Assembly: GCA_026210745.1 (NCBI GenBank)
Contig: CP110631.1
Span: 4,464,001-4,528,000 of the forward strand
Direction: 5' to 3'
DNA length: 64,000 nt
Source: Exobasidium rhododendri
Lineage: Eukaryota > Basidiomycota > Exobasidiomycetes > Exobasidiales > Exobasidiaceae
Made by a program: the position numbers and the translations under genes. The notes under the pieces are model-generated. The model did not search any database and was not told the origin of the DNA. It saw only the letters and a list, made by a program, of their open reading frames with translations. Below are positions 19,975 through 31,789 of the stretch, in pieces (position 1 is the first letter of the stretch; each line of letters begins with the position of its first letter).

Positions 19975-20647
19975 AATGACGCCTAGCAATGCGGTGCTTA
20001 CAAGTGCTAGGCTCGCTGAACGACGGCGTCCCCGTAGTCGATACCTTAAAGTGAATGTCAACTACCGCCCGTTGAATGTCATCAGCGTGACAAGGAAGAT
20101 TAGTCTCTTGAGTGAGAGTGAGTGAAGAGCAAAGAAGTGACAGGAGTGAGCAGACTATTTGTACGTAGACGACGAGGGCAAGGAAATCAGCATTCGAGAT
20201 TGTACATTTGCGAGATTGTACATTTGGAGAGGGGGCTTAGGGACCTAGCGTAGGCTGCTGTGGTTGTACTCCATTTTCGACGTTCTTCGCCCCTCAAAGC
20301 ACAGTGCTGAATACTTTAAATTCCTGGCTTTCCTCAGATCCTTTCTTCGCATACATTTGTTCACTTTGCGAGCTCTAGTGTCTGATCTGACAATCTGCTT
20401 TTGCAGAAATGCATGCATGAAGTCGTTCTTTTGGAAAGCGCAAATCCAAGCTTTGTCTTTTTCATCAACTTTCGTGGCGGGGACCAAAGTAAGACGGACA
20501 CTTTAAAATCAATCAATGACACTGCGCTACTGGTATACATAGATCAAAGATCGTAATAAATTTCTCTATCTACACATTAGACTTGTGATAGCAGGCCCAA
20601 GCCACGCGCTTCTTCTTTCTCTAGCTTTCCCCCTTAGGGTTAACTTT
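19975..20647. other. Intergenic between MSB1 start and POX1 stop
   Basis: 673 bp. It should hold the MSB1 promoter and the POX1 3' region. It contains a perfect tandem duplication of 16 bp (20195-20210 and 20211-20226). Both strands are open for 80 codons over 20245-20506, but neither frame resembles a known protein. Confidence 0.4.
20195..20226. repeat. Perfect 16-bp tandem duplication
   Basis: CGAGATTGTACATTTG occurs twice with no spacer, in the intergenic DNA upstream of MSB1. It is probably a slippage product; no function is evident. Confidence 0.9.
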
Positions 20648-22939
20648 TTACAACTTCGACTCGGGGTCTCCGCCAGAACGACGCCGTGAGTCTTGAAGAA
20701 GGGGTCCGATGTGCCTGCGCCAGGTCTCTGACACATTTCTTCCTACGTTGGCGCTTCCGTACCTGTAGATGCCGACATGTGCATTGTCTTGCGCTTCGGC
20801 GAGCTTAGGGTGATTGATGGGATTACCCTCCGCTTCAGCCATAAGACTTTCATACACTCTTCCATCTTTTCGCCCAAGAGAGGAAGCCAACTCCCAATCT
20901 GACCAACCAAACGCATCGGTGAGTCCAATTACCTGTGGAAGTATCTCTTCGATCAGATTACGGATAGCCTTCTCGAGATGTAGTACACTCTCGGGTGTCA
21001 GTATGGCCGATCCTGCTTGGTAGTCAGCTAGACCTCTTCCTTGAGCGGCAGGCAAAGCCAAGGGCGTGACGTCCCGTTGTATGCAAATAAGGGCATGCAA
21101 GCAGACCAACTTGCGCAGCCAAAACATTTCGCGTTCACCGAACCTTTGAGCGTCATCGTTAATGCCTTCTGTGAACCAAGTGTCGACGACGATTTCGGCA
21201 TGACTGCGAGATACTTCGACGCAATCCCAACTAAGGTCAACAAATCGCCGTCCACTTTTGATCTCCGCTACTAAGTCAGCCACCCTTCTGGCTGCTCGTA
21301 ATTGTAGGGCAGCAGAGTAAACCTCTGGTTGATACCAATCTGAAGGCGAAGTGGGAGCTTTCAATGGCAAAGTTCCCTTTGTCTCTAGTGTTCGCAAGAA
21401 TGCAGTGGTGTTGGTCACTTTGGCGTTCTTGTCCTTGCTCAATTCGGTGGCACCTTTCAGCATAGCACGACCGACTTGCTGAGCCAGAACAAAGTTGTCC
21501 CCTTCATACGTGACTGCAGGAGCATTGTCGGGAAAGATAGATGTGAATCCAGCATAGACGGAGAAGCCGTGGCCTCCCAGTGCTTGACGAGATTCTTCAA
21601 TTCCATCTAGAGCTTGCTTTGTGCAATACGCTTTGAGACTACTTGAAGCAACATGGACGTCTGCCAGGAGAGCGGTATTACCTTCATCCAATTGTTGGGC
21701 CATGTCCTCGTATAGAGTCCTCATTCTTCTACCCGCGACAATGTAAGCATAACTCTTCGCTAGCAAGGGCACCAATCGACGGTTCAACGAGGGGTAACTC
21801 AAAACGCTCCTCTCCGTCTCTTGGACATCTTTGCTATCTGGATCGCGAAATTGCCTTCGAACAAGAGAATATCGCATAGCAATCGTCTGAGCTCGAGAGA
21901 GAACCCAACCAGTCCGATCGATCATTTGCGATCGAATGAAGATCATTCCCCCGTAGCTCAATTTATCCGAAGGTGGTCGAACGTATTCCCCGCCTTTCTT
22001 CACTTGGGCATGTTTGGAAAGCATGTTGAATCGGGGCAACTGTACATGGTCAAAGCGTACCCAACCATTATCAAGCCCTGCAAAAGCATCATACGTCTTT
22101 GGCCCAATGTCTCCAGCCACAATGTTGGGAAGTACTTCACCAGTCGTAATATCTCGAAGAGGAGTATAGAAGAGATGCGGTCCATACCGCTTTCCTTTAA
22201 TAATCAGTTGAGCTTGCACAATTCCATGGGTAGATGTCGTTCCAGCACCACCTGCCCACCACTTTGTCGAGGTGAGTGTCGGGGAGTGGAGATCAAAGCA
22301 ATCAGTCTTTTCATTGTATTCGGCCAACGTCTCGAGGGCCTGAACGTTGGTACCATGACCTAGTTCAGTCTGTAGATAGCAGCCGAGGTGCTGATGGCTC
22401 ATGGCTGGTTCGGCCCATTTCTCGACTTGTTCGTTACTACCTTGACCTATAATGACAGGTACAAAGGCAATCCAATGGATCGTAATGGGGGACTGTAGGT
22501 CAAGTCCAACAGCGGCTTCAACGATCTGTTGTGTGTCCCAATCTTCTCGCTCAGCAATTTCTAGTAATCTTCGACAAGCGTAGTGGGAGAGTGCCATCTT
22601 TTGCTCACGATTCATGTGAAACATCTTCTTCTTGAAATCGGAAAATAATTCGTCATGCTGAAGTGCCTTCACGATCGCTTTTCTCGTGGGATTGTCAATA
22701 CGACCATCTCGAAGTACTTCCTCGATCTTGGCGGGATCAAATGCGACTCTAGCTCGAGCTTCGGCCATGTCTTTCTCCGTGTTGGCCGCATGGCTACCAA
22801 GAGGGATCGGTAGAGTGACGCGGGGGATAGCTTTCCCGGGTGGTTGAAAGCCAAGAGGTTGCCATTTGGACTTGTTTGGAGCAGCAAAGGCGGCAGCAGC
22901 GGCAGCTTCAGGGCTAGAGGAGGCGATCGGGATGGACAT
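20648..22939 (-). CDS. POX1: Peroxisomal acyl-CoA oxidase
   Basis: Intronless, 763 aa from the chosen ATG (MSIPIASSSPEAA); the frame is open 30 codons further but that part looks like leader. It catalyses the first, FAD-dependent step of peroxisomal beta-oxidation, making 2-enoyl-CoA and hydrogen peroxide. Features in order: alpha-helical N-terminal domain, CYLQTELGHGTNVQALET (acyl-CoA oxidase signature near residue 180), ALDGIEESRQALGGHGFS (FAD-binding region), PDNAPAVTYEGDNFVLAQQ with the catalytic Glu region, and the C-terminal oxidase domain. The last residues are SKL, a perfect type 1 peroxisomal targeting signal. It is divergent from the PDI gene, with 459 bp between starts. Confidence 0.95.
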   Translation of the reverse strand: MSIPIASSSPEAAAAAAFAAPNKSKWQPLGFQPPGKAIPRVTLPIPLGSHAANTEKDMAEARARVAFDPAKIEEVLRDGRIDNPTRKAIVKALQHDELFSDFKKKMFHMNREQKMALSHYACRRLLEIAEREDWDTQQIVEAAVGLDLQSPITIHWIAFVPVIIGQGSNEQVEKWAEPAMSHQHLGCYLQTELGHGTNVQALETLAEYNEKTDCFDLHSPTLTSTKWWAGGAGTTSTHGIVQAQLIIKGKRYGPHLFYTPLRDITTGEVLPNIVAGDIGPKTYDAFAGLDNGWVRFDHVQLPRFNMLSKHAQVKKGGEYVRPPSDKLSYGGMIFIRSQMIDRTGWVLSRAQTIAMRYSLVRRQFRDPDSKDVQETERSVLSYPSLNRRLVPLLAKSYAYIVAGRRMRTLYEDMAQQLDEGNTALLADVHVASSSLKAYCTKQALDGIEESRQALGGHGFSVYAGFTSIFPDNAPAVTYEGDNFVLAQQVGRAMLKGATELSKDKNAKVTNTTAFLRTLETKGTLPLKAPTSPSDWYQPEVYSAALQLRAARRVADLVAEIKSGRRFVDLSWDCVEVSRSHAEIVVDTWFTEGINDDAQRFGEREMFWLRKLVCLHALICIQRDVTPLALPAAQGRGLADYQAGSAILTPESVLHLEKAIRNLIEEILPQVIGLTDAFGWSDWELASSLGRKDGRVYESLMAEAEGNPINHPKLAEAQDNAHVGIYRYGSANVGRNVSETWRRHIGPLLQDSRRRSGGDPESKL

Positions 22940-23398
22940 GATGCAAGCACGAGAATACGATCGTTGGTATGGAGGAGTGGGTAAAGGGGGAAAGAAGGAG
23001 TGGGTTGGCGGTCTAGAGGCTACATGCACTCCTCTTTGTTAAGAAGGAGGATCAAGCGAGCATATACGGCGAGAAGTCCCTCTACCCCAGATTTCTTATT
23101 TCAGAATTTAGCAATAAAAGTGCAGCGAGCTATGTTTCCGGTACATTTCTCTTTTCTGCGCGATTGGCCGGTTCAGGTTGTTGACCGGGGAAGGCTCGTT
23201 TGTGCTTACATAATACAACGTGGAAGATTCCAACGGAGCAGGGATTATTGCACATGAAGATCAAGGGTGTGTGGGTAGGGTTAGGGTTTTCCATGCCTAC
23301 CCTTGCAGTCGTGAACTTTAAATGAGATCGGCTCACTTCGACGAAATCCTACTGCTTCTACACAGTACTTTGATTTGAAGTTGGTCAATTCCTAGGGC
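22940..23398. promoter_or_regulatory. Shared upstream region of POX1 and the PDI gene
   Basis: 459-bp divergent intergenic region. At 23276-23289 it contains TAGGGTTAGGGTTT, two telomere-like units that also match Tbf1/TRF-type binding sites found in some fungal promoters. The role is inferred. Confidence 0.35.
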
Positions 23399-25839
23399 AT
23401 GGTAAAGCGACAAACACTGCTTGCGCATTATGCAAGCCTGTTGCTGGCTGTCATGGTCTTCCTTTCTCTACCTGCGACGAAAGGAGCGTCTGTGGGTTCG
23501 AAGCAAACAGCGACGCAAGAAGGACTACTGCAGCTGACCTCTGCCAATTGGTCTGAGATTCAACATGGAGCATGGTGAGTGCTATCGATGCATGTGTTAT
23601 TGTTAGACAAGGGTGAGAAATTCTCACAGTTGAACCACTTCCAATTCAGGCTCGTTGAATTTTTCAGTCCCTACTGCTCGCACTGCAAGAAGTTCTTGCC
23701 GACTTGGCTTGAGCTTGTGTCGAACAAGGACTTCTTGAGGACGTCATACCCCGATGCACCCTTCACCCTCGCACAAGTCAATTGCTTTGCACAGCAAGAC
23801 GTGTGCATATCAGAGAAGGTGCCGCATGTTCCAAGGCTTAGCGTGTGAGTCATCAAGGAGGAAGAGGAGGATGCAGCTATGATCTGACAACTGTTCATCT
23901 CAGATACAAGGACGGCGTGCAGATGATGGGAGAGTATCAAGGGAATCGCGAATATACGGACCTCTCTACTTTCATCGACAAAGAATCATCGGACTACCGC
24001 AAGTCGAAGGGAGTCAGTGATACGCCACAAACGGTCGCCGCCAAGCCTGCTGTCGATGCAAAGGTGGATGCCGCTGTCCCTGCCCCGGCCGCTGTTGAAA
24101 AGTCAAAAGCGCTGCCCGAGGGCAAGATTGATACACCTGCTCCTCCTGCGGTCGAGCCAATCCTCATCACACCTCCCAAGCCCGACTCTCAACTTGCTGA
24201 TCCACCTGTTCCTGCCGTCCTTCCGACACCACCTAAGCAGGAAGCTCCTCCGGCACTGCTCGGACCTAATCCCAAAGGGGTGGTGCTGAAGTATGGCAAA
24301 GATGAGGTGGTAAAGGACTTGAATGCACTTCAGCACATGCTCAGTAAAGCGGGTGGATCAAGTTCGACTTTCGTCAAGTGTGAGTTGAGTGTGCTGCTGA
24401 CTTCGATGCAAGGCTGAAGTGTGTCCGTTTCTTCCCCTCCAGTCTTTGCGTCCTGGTGTCCGCACTGCAAAGCCATGGCGTCTGCTTACGTTCAAGTAGG
24501 AGAAGCTCTACGAGGTAGGGTGAATGTTGTCGAGGTAGACTGCGAAGCATATAAAGCTATTTGTCATCAGTACGGCATTCAGAGCTTCCCAACCTTGCGA
24601 ATGTACAACGAGGGGGAAGCGACGGAATATCGAGGCGGTCGTACGTTTGAGGCGATGCGAGGTTGGGCCATCAATGCTGGAAGTGCTTCAGGTGTTCGGG
24701 AAATATCAGCGAATGAATTGGACGGCCTTCGAAACTCCGATGAAGTCTTTTTCCTCTATCTTCATTCCACGGAAACACCAGAGAGAGAGATCGATGCCGT
24801 CACAAAGGCTTCTCGAGTGCTTCTAACAACACCCGTCCATGTCTATCGTTCTACTGACGATCAACTCCTCACCAAGTATCGATCCAGACTGGCCAAAGGA
24901 TCTGTCGCGTCGAGTGCAGCGTCGGGAGCCTTGTCCGGGCTTCTCGTCTTCAAAGATCACGATGCAGAAAGACCGACGGCGGCCTACTACCCCTCTAGTC
25001 TGGCACCCTCACTCTCCAAAGATAGCGCTACGGCTGACGTTGCTTCATGGTTCGACAAGGAAAGGTATCCCACCGTGTCTGAAGTGACGAGCAGCACTTT
25101 CAGCGACATTATTCACAACAAGCAAGATGCTCCCGTCGTACTTGCTGCTCTGTCTGATATACATCATAGTGGCCGCACGCAAAGTACTGGTTCTGGCAGC
25201 CAACTACGAGATGAGGAGTTAAAGGCGATGCGATCGTTAGCTGTAGCCTGGCGTCAAAGGGGTGGAGGAGTCGTTGGAACACCGGAAGAAGAGACGAAGC
25301 AAAGGCGAGAAAAGGTGATTTTCGCGTGGATCGATGCAGATCGATGGGCCACTGCCATTAGGAAGTACTACAACATCAAAGCGGAGCAGATCCCTCGATT
25401 GGTCTTGGCTGATGGGGCTCGTTTAGAGTACTTTCAATTGCCATCTCACTTTATCGACCCCTTCTCATCCAACAGACAGCCGTGGATCGACAACAATCAA
25501 GTTTTTGAAGCATTGGACCTCATCTGGCAAGGCAAAGGGCCAAAGGCAAGAAGCAGTAGAACGTACCTCGATCGAGGAGTGCGAGGAACGACAGGCGCCA
25601 TCGAGGCCATGGCGGTGAGTGTTCATACCGTGTTTTAATACATTTTCAAAAGTGATCATGCTGATCATCGTCGTGCTTTGTACCCTTCCTTTCTGAAGAT
25701 GTCAGTGGGCAGGCATCCACTTCTATCCTTTAGCATTGCAGCCTTGGCCATCTTTGTCATTTTGACTTCGCTACGGAGGCAGTCGCGACGCATGGCTTCC
25801 AACCAACGATTGCCGTACTCTAACGGCAAGGCTGATTGA
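23399..25839 (+). CDS. Transmembrane protein disulfide isomerase
   Basis: Five exons (23399-23574, 23650-23844, 23904-24379, 24443-25614, 25699-25839) give 719 aa. A signal peptide (about residues 1-30, with LLLAVMVFLSLPATKG) is followed by a thioredoxin domain with CSHC at 68-71, a Pro/Ala/Lys-rich linker (about 150-250), and a second thioredoxin domain with WCPHC at 287-291 and the cis-Pro segment QSFPTLRMY. A redox-inactive thioredoxin-like region follows. The last exon encodes one membrane helix (about 680-698) and a short basic tail, giving a type I ER membrane protein. This resembles fungal Eps1 or animal TMX proteins, which oxidise or inspect ER membrane clients. Both active sites differ from the classical CGHC. 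Confidence 0.88.
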
Positions 25840-26122
25840 TTAGCAGCACACAGTCTCTCATTCTTTTCATTAGCACTGACGCCCTTTTGTATTGTAGATC
25901 AACCCCTTCTCAATACAATGGATACTATTTCCATTTCTGTGGGGTAAGAAAGACTTGTGTGACAAATTCTAAATGCAGTAGTCAGGCGTGTGAAAGAGGA
26001 GAGGGACGCGAGGGAAGTAAAGATCTTGTCTTGGGCCGCTTTAGAATAAATGCTAAGGCCACACAAAGGACGATCCTGCTCCCTCAGCACGACCTCCCAC
26101 CGACGCCCACCTTACCTCCGCA

Positions 26123-28167
26123 ATGCCTGCACCCATGCCAGATGAGGTGCGATATAGCACGCCGGAATTTCACAATGTCATTTGCATTGGAACCGGCGTC
26201 ACGAGTCTCTCATTGGCGTGTCAACTGCAAATGATGATCGGTGAAAAGGACTTCCTTCTCCTCGAGCGGGAGGCTGGTCTCGGCGGTATGTCTTTTCCAC
26301 TTTCTTCTGGTAGAGGTAGTAAAGATGCTGACTGGTGTGTGCATCTCTACAGGCACTTGGTACAGTAATAGCTACCCAAACGCAGGATGTGACATCCCAA
26401 TTCCCCTCTACTCGTTTAGCTTTGCACAGAAGCGTAACTGGTCGAGCTTCTTTGCGTTACATGACGAGATTCAAAGCTATCTACAGGAGGTGGCTGACAA
26501 ATTTGATGTAACGAGAAAGTGTAGATTTAGGACGGAGGTACTCACAGCTACTTGGGATGAAAACTTGGGCCTCTGGCACGTATACACACGACCGGCAACT
26601 GGCGCACTGGAGAGAGGTGGTGAGACCAAGCACTACATTTGCAAGGTGCTCTTTTCAGGAGTTGGCGGCTTGAGCCAACGTGAGTGAGACGACCATATTA
26701 GATTTAGCTTCGTGATACGTCTTCATACGTCTGAACGCGCTTTCGTTTCCTCTCCTGCCCCTTCACTTCTCCACGAAAGCAAATCCGTGCACGATTGATG
26801 GCCACAAGTCTTTCAAAGGGCCCATCTTCCACTCTGCTCGATGGGATCACACGGTCAACATGAATGGGAAGAACGTCTTTGTTATCGGAAACGGCTGCAG
26901 TGCTACTCAATTCGTCCCACAGATCGCCAAAGAAGCAAAATCAGTCAAGCAGGCGGTCAGGAGTAAACACTGGTATGCAAAGAGGCCTCTCGACATTTCT
27001 AGCTCTAGGACATGGAGGTGGTGCCTGCGTTACCTTCCTGGATTCTGGAGAATGCAGCGTCTGATCATCTTTGTAGCTTTGGAGATGTCCATGTTGATGA
27101 TGTTCAAGAACAAGGTTGGAACGTGGTACCGCAATAGTTTTGCACAGGCTTGCATCTCTTATGCAAAGAGAACAGCGCCACCACAGTATCATGACGCCAT
27201 CGTTCCTAAGGAAGGGGAACTGCAACCGGGGTGTAAGCGAAGAGTATTTGATACAGACTACTTGACATGCTTGAACAGGGACAACGTCGACCTTGTCACC
27301 TCCCACGTCACTGAGATCAAGGAAAATTCCGTCATCACAAAGGACGGAAAGGAACACCCTGCCGACGTCATTGTACTGGCAAATGGTTTCGCAGTGACAG
27401 AGATGGGTTTCCCCATGCGAATTGAAGGTCGCGGGGGCATCACGATTCAAGAATACTGGAAGAAAAAAGGTGGACCACAATCCTATCGAGGTTGCATGCT
27501 GAGCGAATTCCCCAACTTCTTCATGGGAATGGGTACAAATAGCGCTACGGGACACTTTAGTTACATCTTCACCAGCGAGTGTGTTTCAAGGTTTGCCATC
27601 CGAGTAATGGCGCCTGTCTTGCAAGCACCTCGACCTTTCAGCTTTGACTCAAAGTCATCACAAGCCAAGAAAGGACCCTCCTTCAGCGTAAAACCCGAAG
27701 CGGAGAGAAATGAAATTGTTTGGATACAATCAGCATCGCAGAATATGGTCTACAGTTTCGATTGTGGATCTTGGTATGTTGACCCAGAGAGTGGAAGAGT
27801 GATAGCCGTCTATCCAAGGTGAGTAGTAATCGCTTGCCTTCTCTCACGTCCTGTCTAACGGTGCTGACTTTTGCGTCCCTTCCATCCTTCCTTGCGACGA
27901 CTGAGCAGCTTCCAATGCGCTTTCTGGCTCCGAGCTTCCAATCCGATGTATATCGACCTAAACTACAAAGGCTGCTCTCCACCGAACGGTATCCTGACCC
28001 GGGCGAGGCAGTGGATCGGAATTGGTGGTATACCACAAATGTCACAGGGTCATTTTGATGCATTCGATCGAGGTGACTACTTTGTCGGGCAACCTAAATT
28101 GAAGCAACAAGAAGAGAAGACTGCCCACAAGGAGCAGGAAAAGTTGGCTGAGCCATCAAAAGCATGA
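26123..28167 (+). CDS. FAD/NADPH monooxygenase, Baeyer-Villiger type
   Basis: Exons 26123-26285, 26353-26679, 26780-27818 and 27909-28167 give 595 aa with consistent phases. The order of motifs is that of class B flavin monooxygenases: FAD-binding GTGVTS at 23-28, GTWYSNSYPNAGCDIP (rebuilt over intron 1), the Baeyer-Villiger fingerprint FKGPIFHSARWD, NADPH-binding VIGNGCSATQ, and VLANGF. Such enzymes insert one oxygen into ketones or oxidise soft heteroatoms; the substrate is unknown. The first dinucleotide motif ends in Ser where Gly or Ala is usual. The C-terminal tail is Lys/Glu/Gln-rich. No co-oriented biosynthetic genes surround it, so a role in detoxification or carbon use is as likely as secondary metabolism. 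Confidence 0.88.
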
Positions 28168-28849
28168 GTGGTTCGAGAGAATCTCCCCTGCAACGTCTTT
28201 CGTTCCTTCTCATCTATCTACTGTCTAGGCTCTGAGGACTGCTCTATTCTACTGCATCTCTCATGTCATAAACGTGCAATATAGAAGGTCCTGATACAAA
28301 GAAGTATTGTCCTGCTCTCCCATAGCCCACCTTAAGCGCGTGCCGAATGTACCATCATAACTGGCACGAGGTGAGGACACATCCGGTGTACAGGCAGGCA
28401 TACCTTCCTTTGTCTATGAGCGTGCCTGTAATTAGCGCTTCTGATCCAAACTCACTCAAAGAAAACACTTCGTTTTCTTCGTCAAGATCGAGCTTGGAGC
28501 ACGACAGAGCCTCTCTCACTCTCGCTTAAAGCTTTCACCTTGAGGAATCTAGCCTAGAGATAACCCTCAATCACTTAAATAGGGAAGGTACAAGCGCGGC
28601 ATTCTTTCAAAGTGTCGGAAAGTAATGGACTAGTGGGAAAAGTGGGAAAAAAGAAAAAAGGGGAAGGGGTGGCTTGTGCACATGTTGCAGACGCGCGGTC
28701 TCTCGAGCCCTCTCCGTATCAGCGCTTATCACCTGTGGATGCATTGGGTGTCGCTCCACCCCTTGTCTCTTTCTTTTCGGTCTTGATCTTTAACCCTCTC
28801 TCTTCCTATCAACATAGACTGATCAGGGAGATCAGACTCGGAGGGTACC
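28168..28849. other. Intergenic between monooxygenase and fungalysin
   Basis: 682 bp holding the terminator of the monooxygenase and the promoter of the fungalysin gene. The short open frames here (for example 28347-28529) show no protein-like features. Confidence 0.4.
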
Positions 28850-31489
28850 ATGACTCGCCTTCGATCACTTCTTGCCTTTCTCTTGCTCGCTTGTAGCGCC
28901 CAAGCTTTCCTGACTGCCCAAGATGCCACATTTCTCACCACGTCTCAAAAGGGACACCGGAAATCGCTTGGATTTGGGCCTCACCATGCTCACCGTACGT
29001 TTGCTAGTAAAGAGTACACCCCTATCTCTTCCGCTTCTGCAGCTCCAAGCAAGGAGCGAATTTACGAATCTGCCATTCAATTAGCCAAGGAGGTAACAGG
29101 AGGCAAAACCAGCTTCTTTGTCAGATCCGATTCTTATTCTGACCCAAGCAGCGGCCTCACATTTGTCTTTGTAAAGCAAGTCGTGAATGGCTTGCAGGTC
29201 GAAGATGGTGACATGAATGCTGTCTACTCCAGCGATGGTGAGTGCAGCGAATTAGATGTCGCATCATCGATGTACGGAAGTGCTAACGCGTATCGATGCT
29301 TGCTCTCTTTCACGTAGGTCAATTATTGTCGTACGGAACTTCGCTCTACCAGGGCGACGCACCGGAACCCTTTCTCAATCCGCTTCACCTTCCTCAAAAG
29401 AAAGCGAATGATGAACGATGCAATGAGGTTCGCTCCATATTGGGCAGTCACTCGGCCGTCTTGGCCAAGCGAAGTCAATTGGTCTTTGCCATGGAGGAAG
29501 AGACTGATGGAAATGATCCAGCAGCCTTTAGCGCTGAGGAGATCAAGTCCCTTCAGAAGGAGCTGTATGTGTCCTGCGAGGACCCATCCGATTCCCCTTA
29601 TCTTCAAGGAAGTGATCTTGGGTCTCACTTGACAGGATCACTCCCCGGAGATGCCTCTGTCATGGATGCCCGTTTGGCAATCCTCCATTTTATAGGTCTA
29701 GCCACTGCCCACGAGAAGACGGCTCTGGCTCTATCTACAGGCAGGCACGAAGAGATGGCCAATTCGATTGCTTCTACATTTGAACACTCCCTGCAGTCAG
29801 ACGGTCGATCAATGGTCATAGAGACCCTACACGACGTCCCCGGCACCACCGCCCCAGTCAAGGCTCGACTTGGCTACGTTCAAACAGAACACGGAAAGCT
29901 CAATTTGATCTGGCATTTCGAAGTACCCATGGATCACGTTGACAATTCCAACTTCTATCAAACCACTGTCGATGCTACTACGGGAGAAGTAAGATCAGTC
30001 GCTGACTGGGTCTCTAGCGCACCGGTTGACCACCACGATCATCACTCCGTTCACCTAGACAGCAATGAAGCCAAAAAGGAAGAAAGCCCTGAAGCCGTCT
30101 ACAAAGTCCTCCGCTGGGGTCTCAACGATCCAAGCGAAGGCAACCGAACGCTTGAGGCCGGTGTTCGTGATCTTTCGTACTCACCCTTCGGATGGCACTC
30201 GATTCCTGGCAAGAGTAAGAATTCTACCTTCCACGACACTCGAGGAAACAACGTCTTTGCCAGTGCTTTTGGCGCTGGTATGGACGATTGGCAAAGTCCC
30301 GCTCGTGCCAGACCAAAAGGTAAAGAAGGAAAGAATGGTTCGATGATCTTTGATTTTCCCTTCCCTTGGCGAGCAGCCGACAAAGCTCATGAGGATCTCG
30401 AACCTGACAAGTACGCCGATGCCTCTACCGTCAATCTTTTCTACACTTTAAACGAGTACCATGACTTGCTTTATCTGTACGGTTTCACACCTATCGCCGG
30501 CAATTTCGAAGAAGCGGAAGCAGAAGAAGGTGGTCGCGGTGGTGATGCTATTGCAGCATATGCCATCTCCTCGGCTGGCACCAACAATGCCGACTTTACA
30601 ACGCCTCCGGATGGCAATCGACCCAGAGTGCGAATGTGAGTGCAAAAGTCGGCATGTATCTCTTATCTATCGATCACCCATGCTGACACACTTCCCACCT
30701 CCTCACAGGTACAAGTGGCACACAAAAGAGAACGCTACCAGTCGTGATGGAGACTTTGAGGCTGGTATTATCATTCACGAAATGACGCACGGCTTGACGA
30801 CTCGTTTGACCGGTGGACCTGCCGACTCGTCCTGCTTGGGATGGGGCGAGGCAGGGGGTTACGGTGAAGGTAGTGGTGACTTCTTTGCTACAATCATTCG
30901 ACGCAAAAGTCCGACAAGAGATCTCTATCCAATGGGATCCTGGGCTTCTCATGCTAAAGCAGGCATTCGTCGTTACCCTTACAGTACCAATCTCACCATC
31001 AATCCGGAAACGTACAAGACGCTAGACTCACCAGGTTACTGGGGTGTACATGCCATTGGAGAAGTCTGGGCTGGCATGCTGTATCAAGTTGAAGAAGGGC
31101 TTCGTAGCAAGTGGGGCTGGCATCCTGACCTGTTCCCTAATGATAAAGTTTCCAATGAAAGCTTCTATCTTACCCAAGCGGAAGTCGACAAATTGACAGG
31201 TCCCAAAGGTAGAGCTAGTAAGAGACCTGTGCCTCGCCATGGAAACACTCTTGCGCTCGCTCTATTTGTTGACTCGATGAAGTTGCAACCTTGTCGACCT
31301 GGCTTGTTCGACAGCAGAGATGCCATCATTCTTGCCGACAAGCATCTAACAGGTGGAGCAAATGAGTGCTTGATCTGGTCACGATTTGCTCAACGTGGAC
31401 TTGGAACCGATGCTACAATCATTGGTCAGACTCCTTGGTCGGGTATTCGCAAGAACGGCTTCTCAGTGCCTTCCAAGTGCAAGGAGTAG
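28850..31489 (+). CDS. MEP: Secreted fungalysin metallopeptidase (M36)
   Basis: Exons 28850-29237, 29318-30635 and 30709-31489 give 828 aa. A signal peptide (SLLAFLLLACSAQAF) and a long FTP-type propeptide lead to the M36 catalytic domain. The zinc site is HEMTH at 592-596 with the third ligand E622 in GGYGEGSGDFFA. NLFYTLNEYHDLLYLYGF is the usual block at the start of the mature domain. Family members are secreted as zymogens and cleave themselves; they break down external protein. The loop DSSCLGWGEAGG and late Cys residues may form disulfides. Length is larger than typical fungalysins (about 630 aa) because of a longer pro-region and inserts. Confidence 0.92.
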
Positions 31490-31789
31490 AATCAGCGCCC
31501 ATCCATCCCATAGCTCACCATTCCCCTTCATGTCCATTCAAAGATTTGAACTATAGTACTATCAACCCTGCCATGCTTATGTAATTCTGCTCCTCATCCC
31601 CACCCCACGCGACCGAGATCAATATCTATTCATTGAAATCTGACGACGATGATGATTAGAGAGTATGGGCCTTGAGCACTGTCGGCTTGTTCGGCCCACT
31701 TGCACTCGAGCTAATGTATACCTCTCCTGCTATAGATGCCATGCTCACCTTTCTAGGACATCCCGCCCGGTGAGATCTATGCCCCAGCC

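Noticed and set aside
20245-20506. Overlapping 80-codon open frames on both strands
   Set aside because: Both strands are open to a similar length, neither has a protein-like motif, and the stretch sits in ordinary intergenic DNA.
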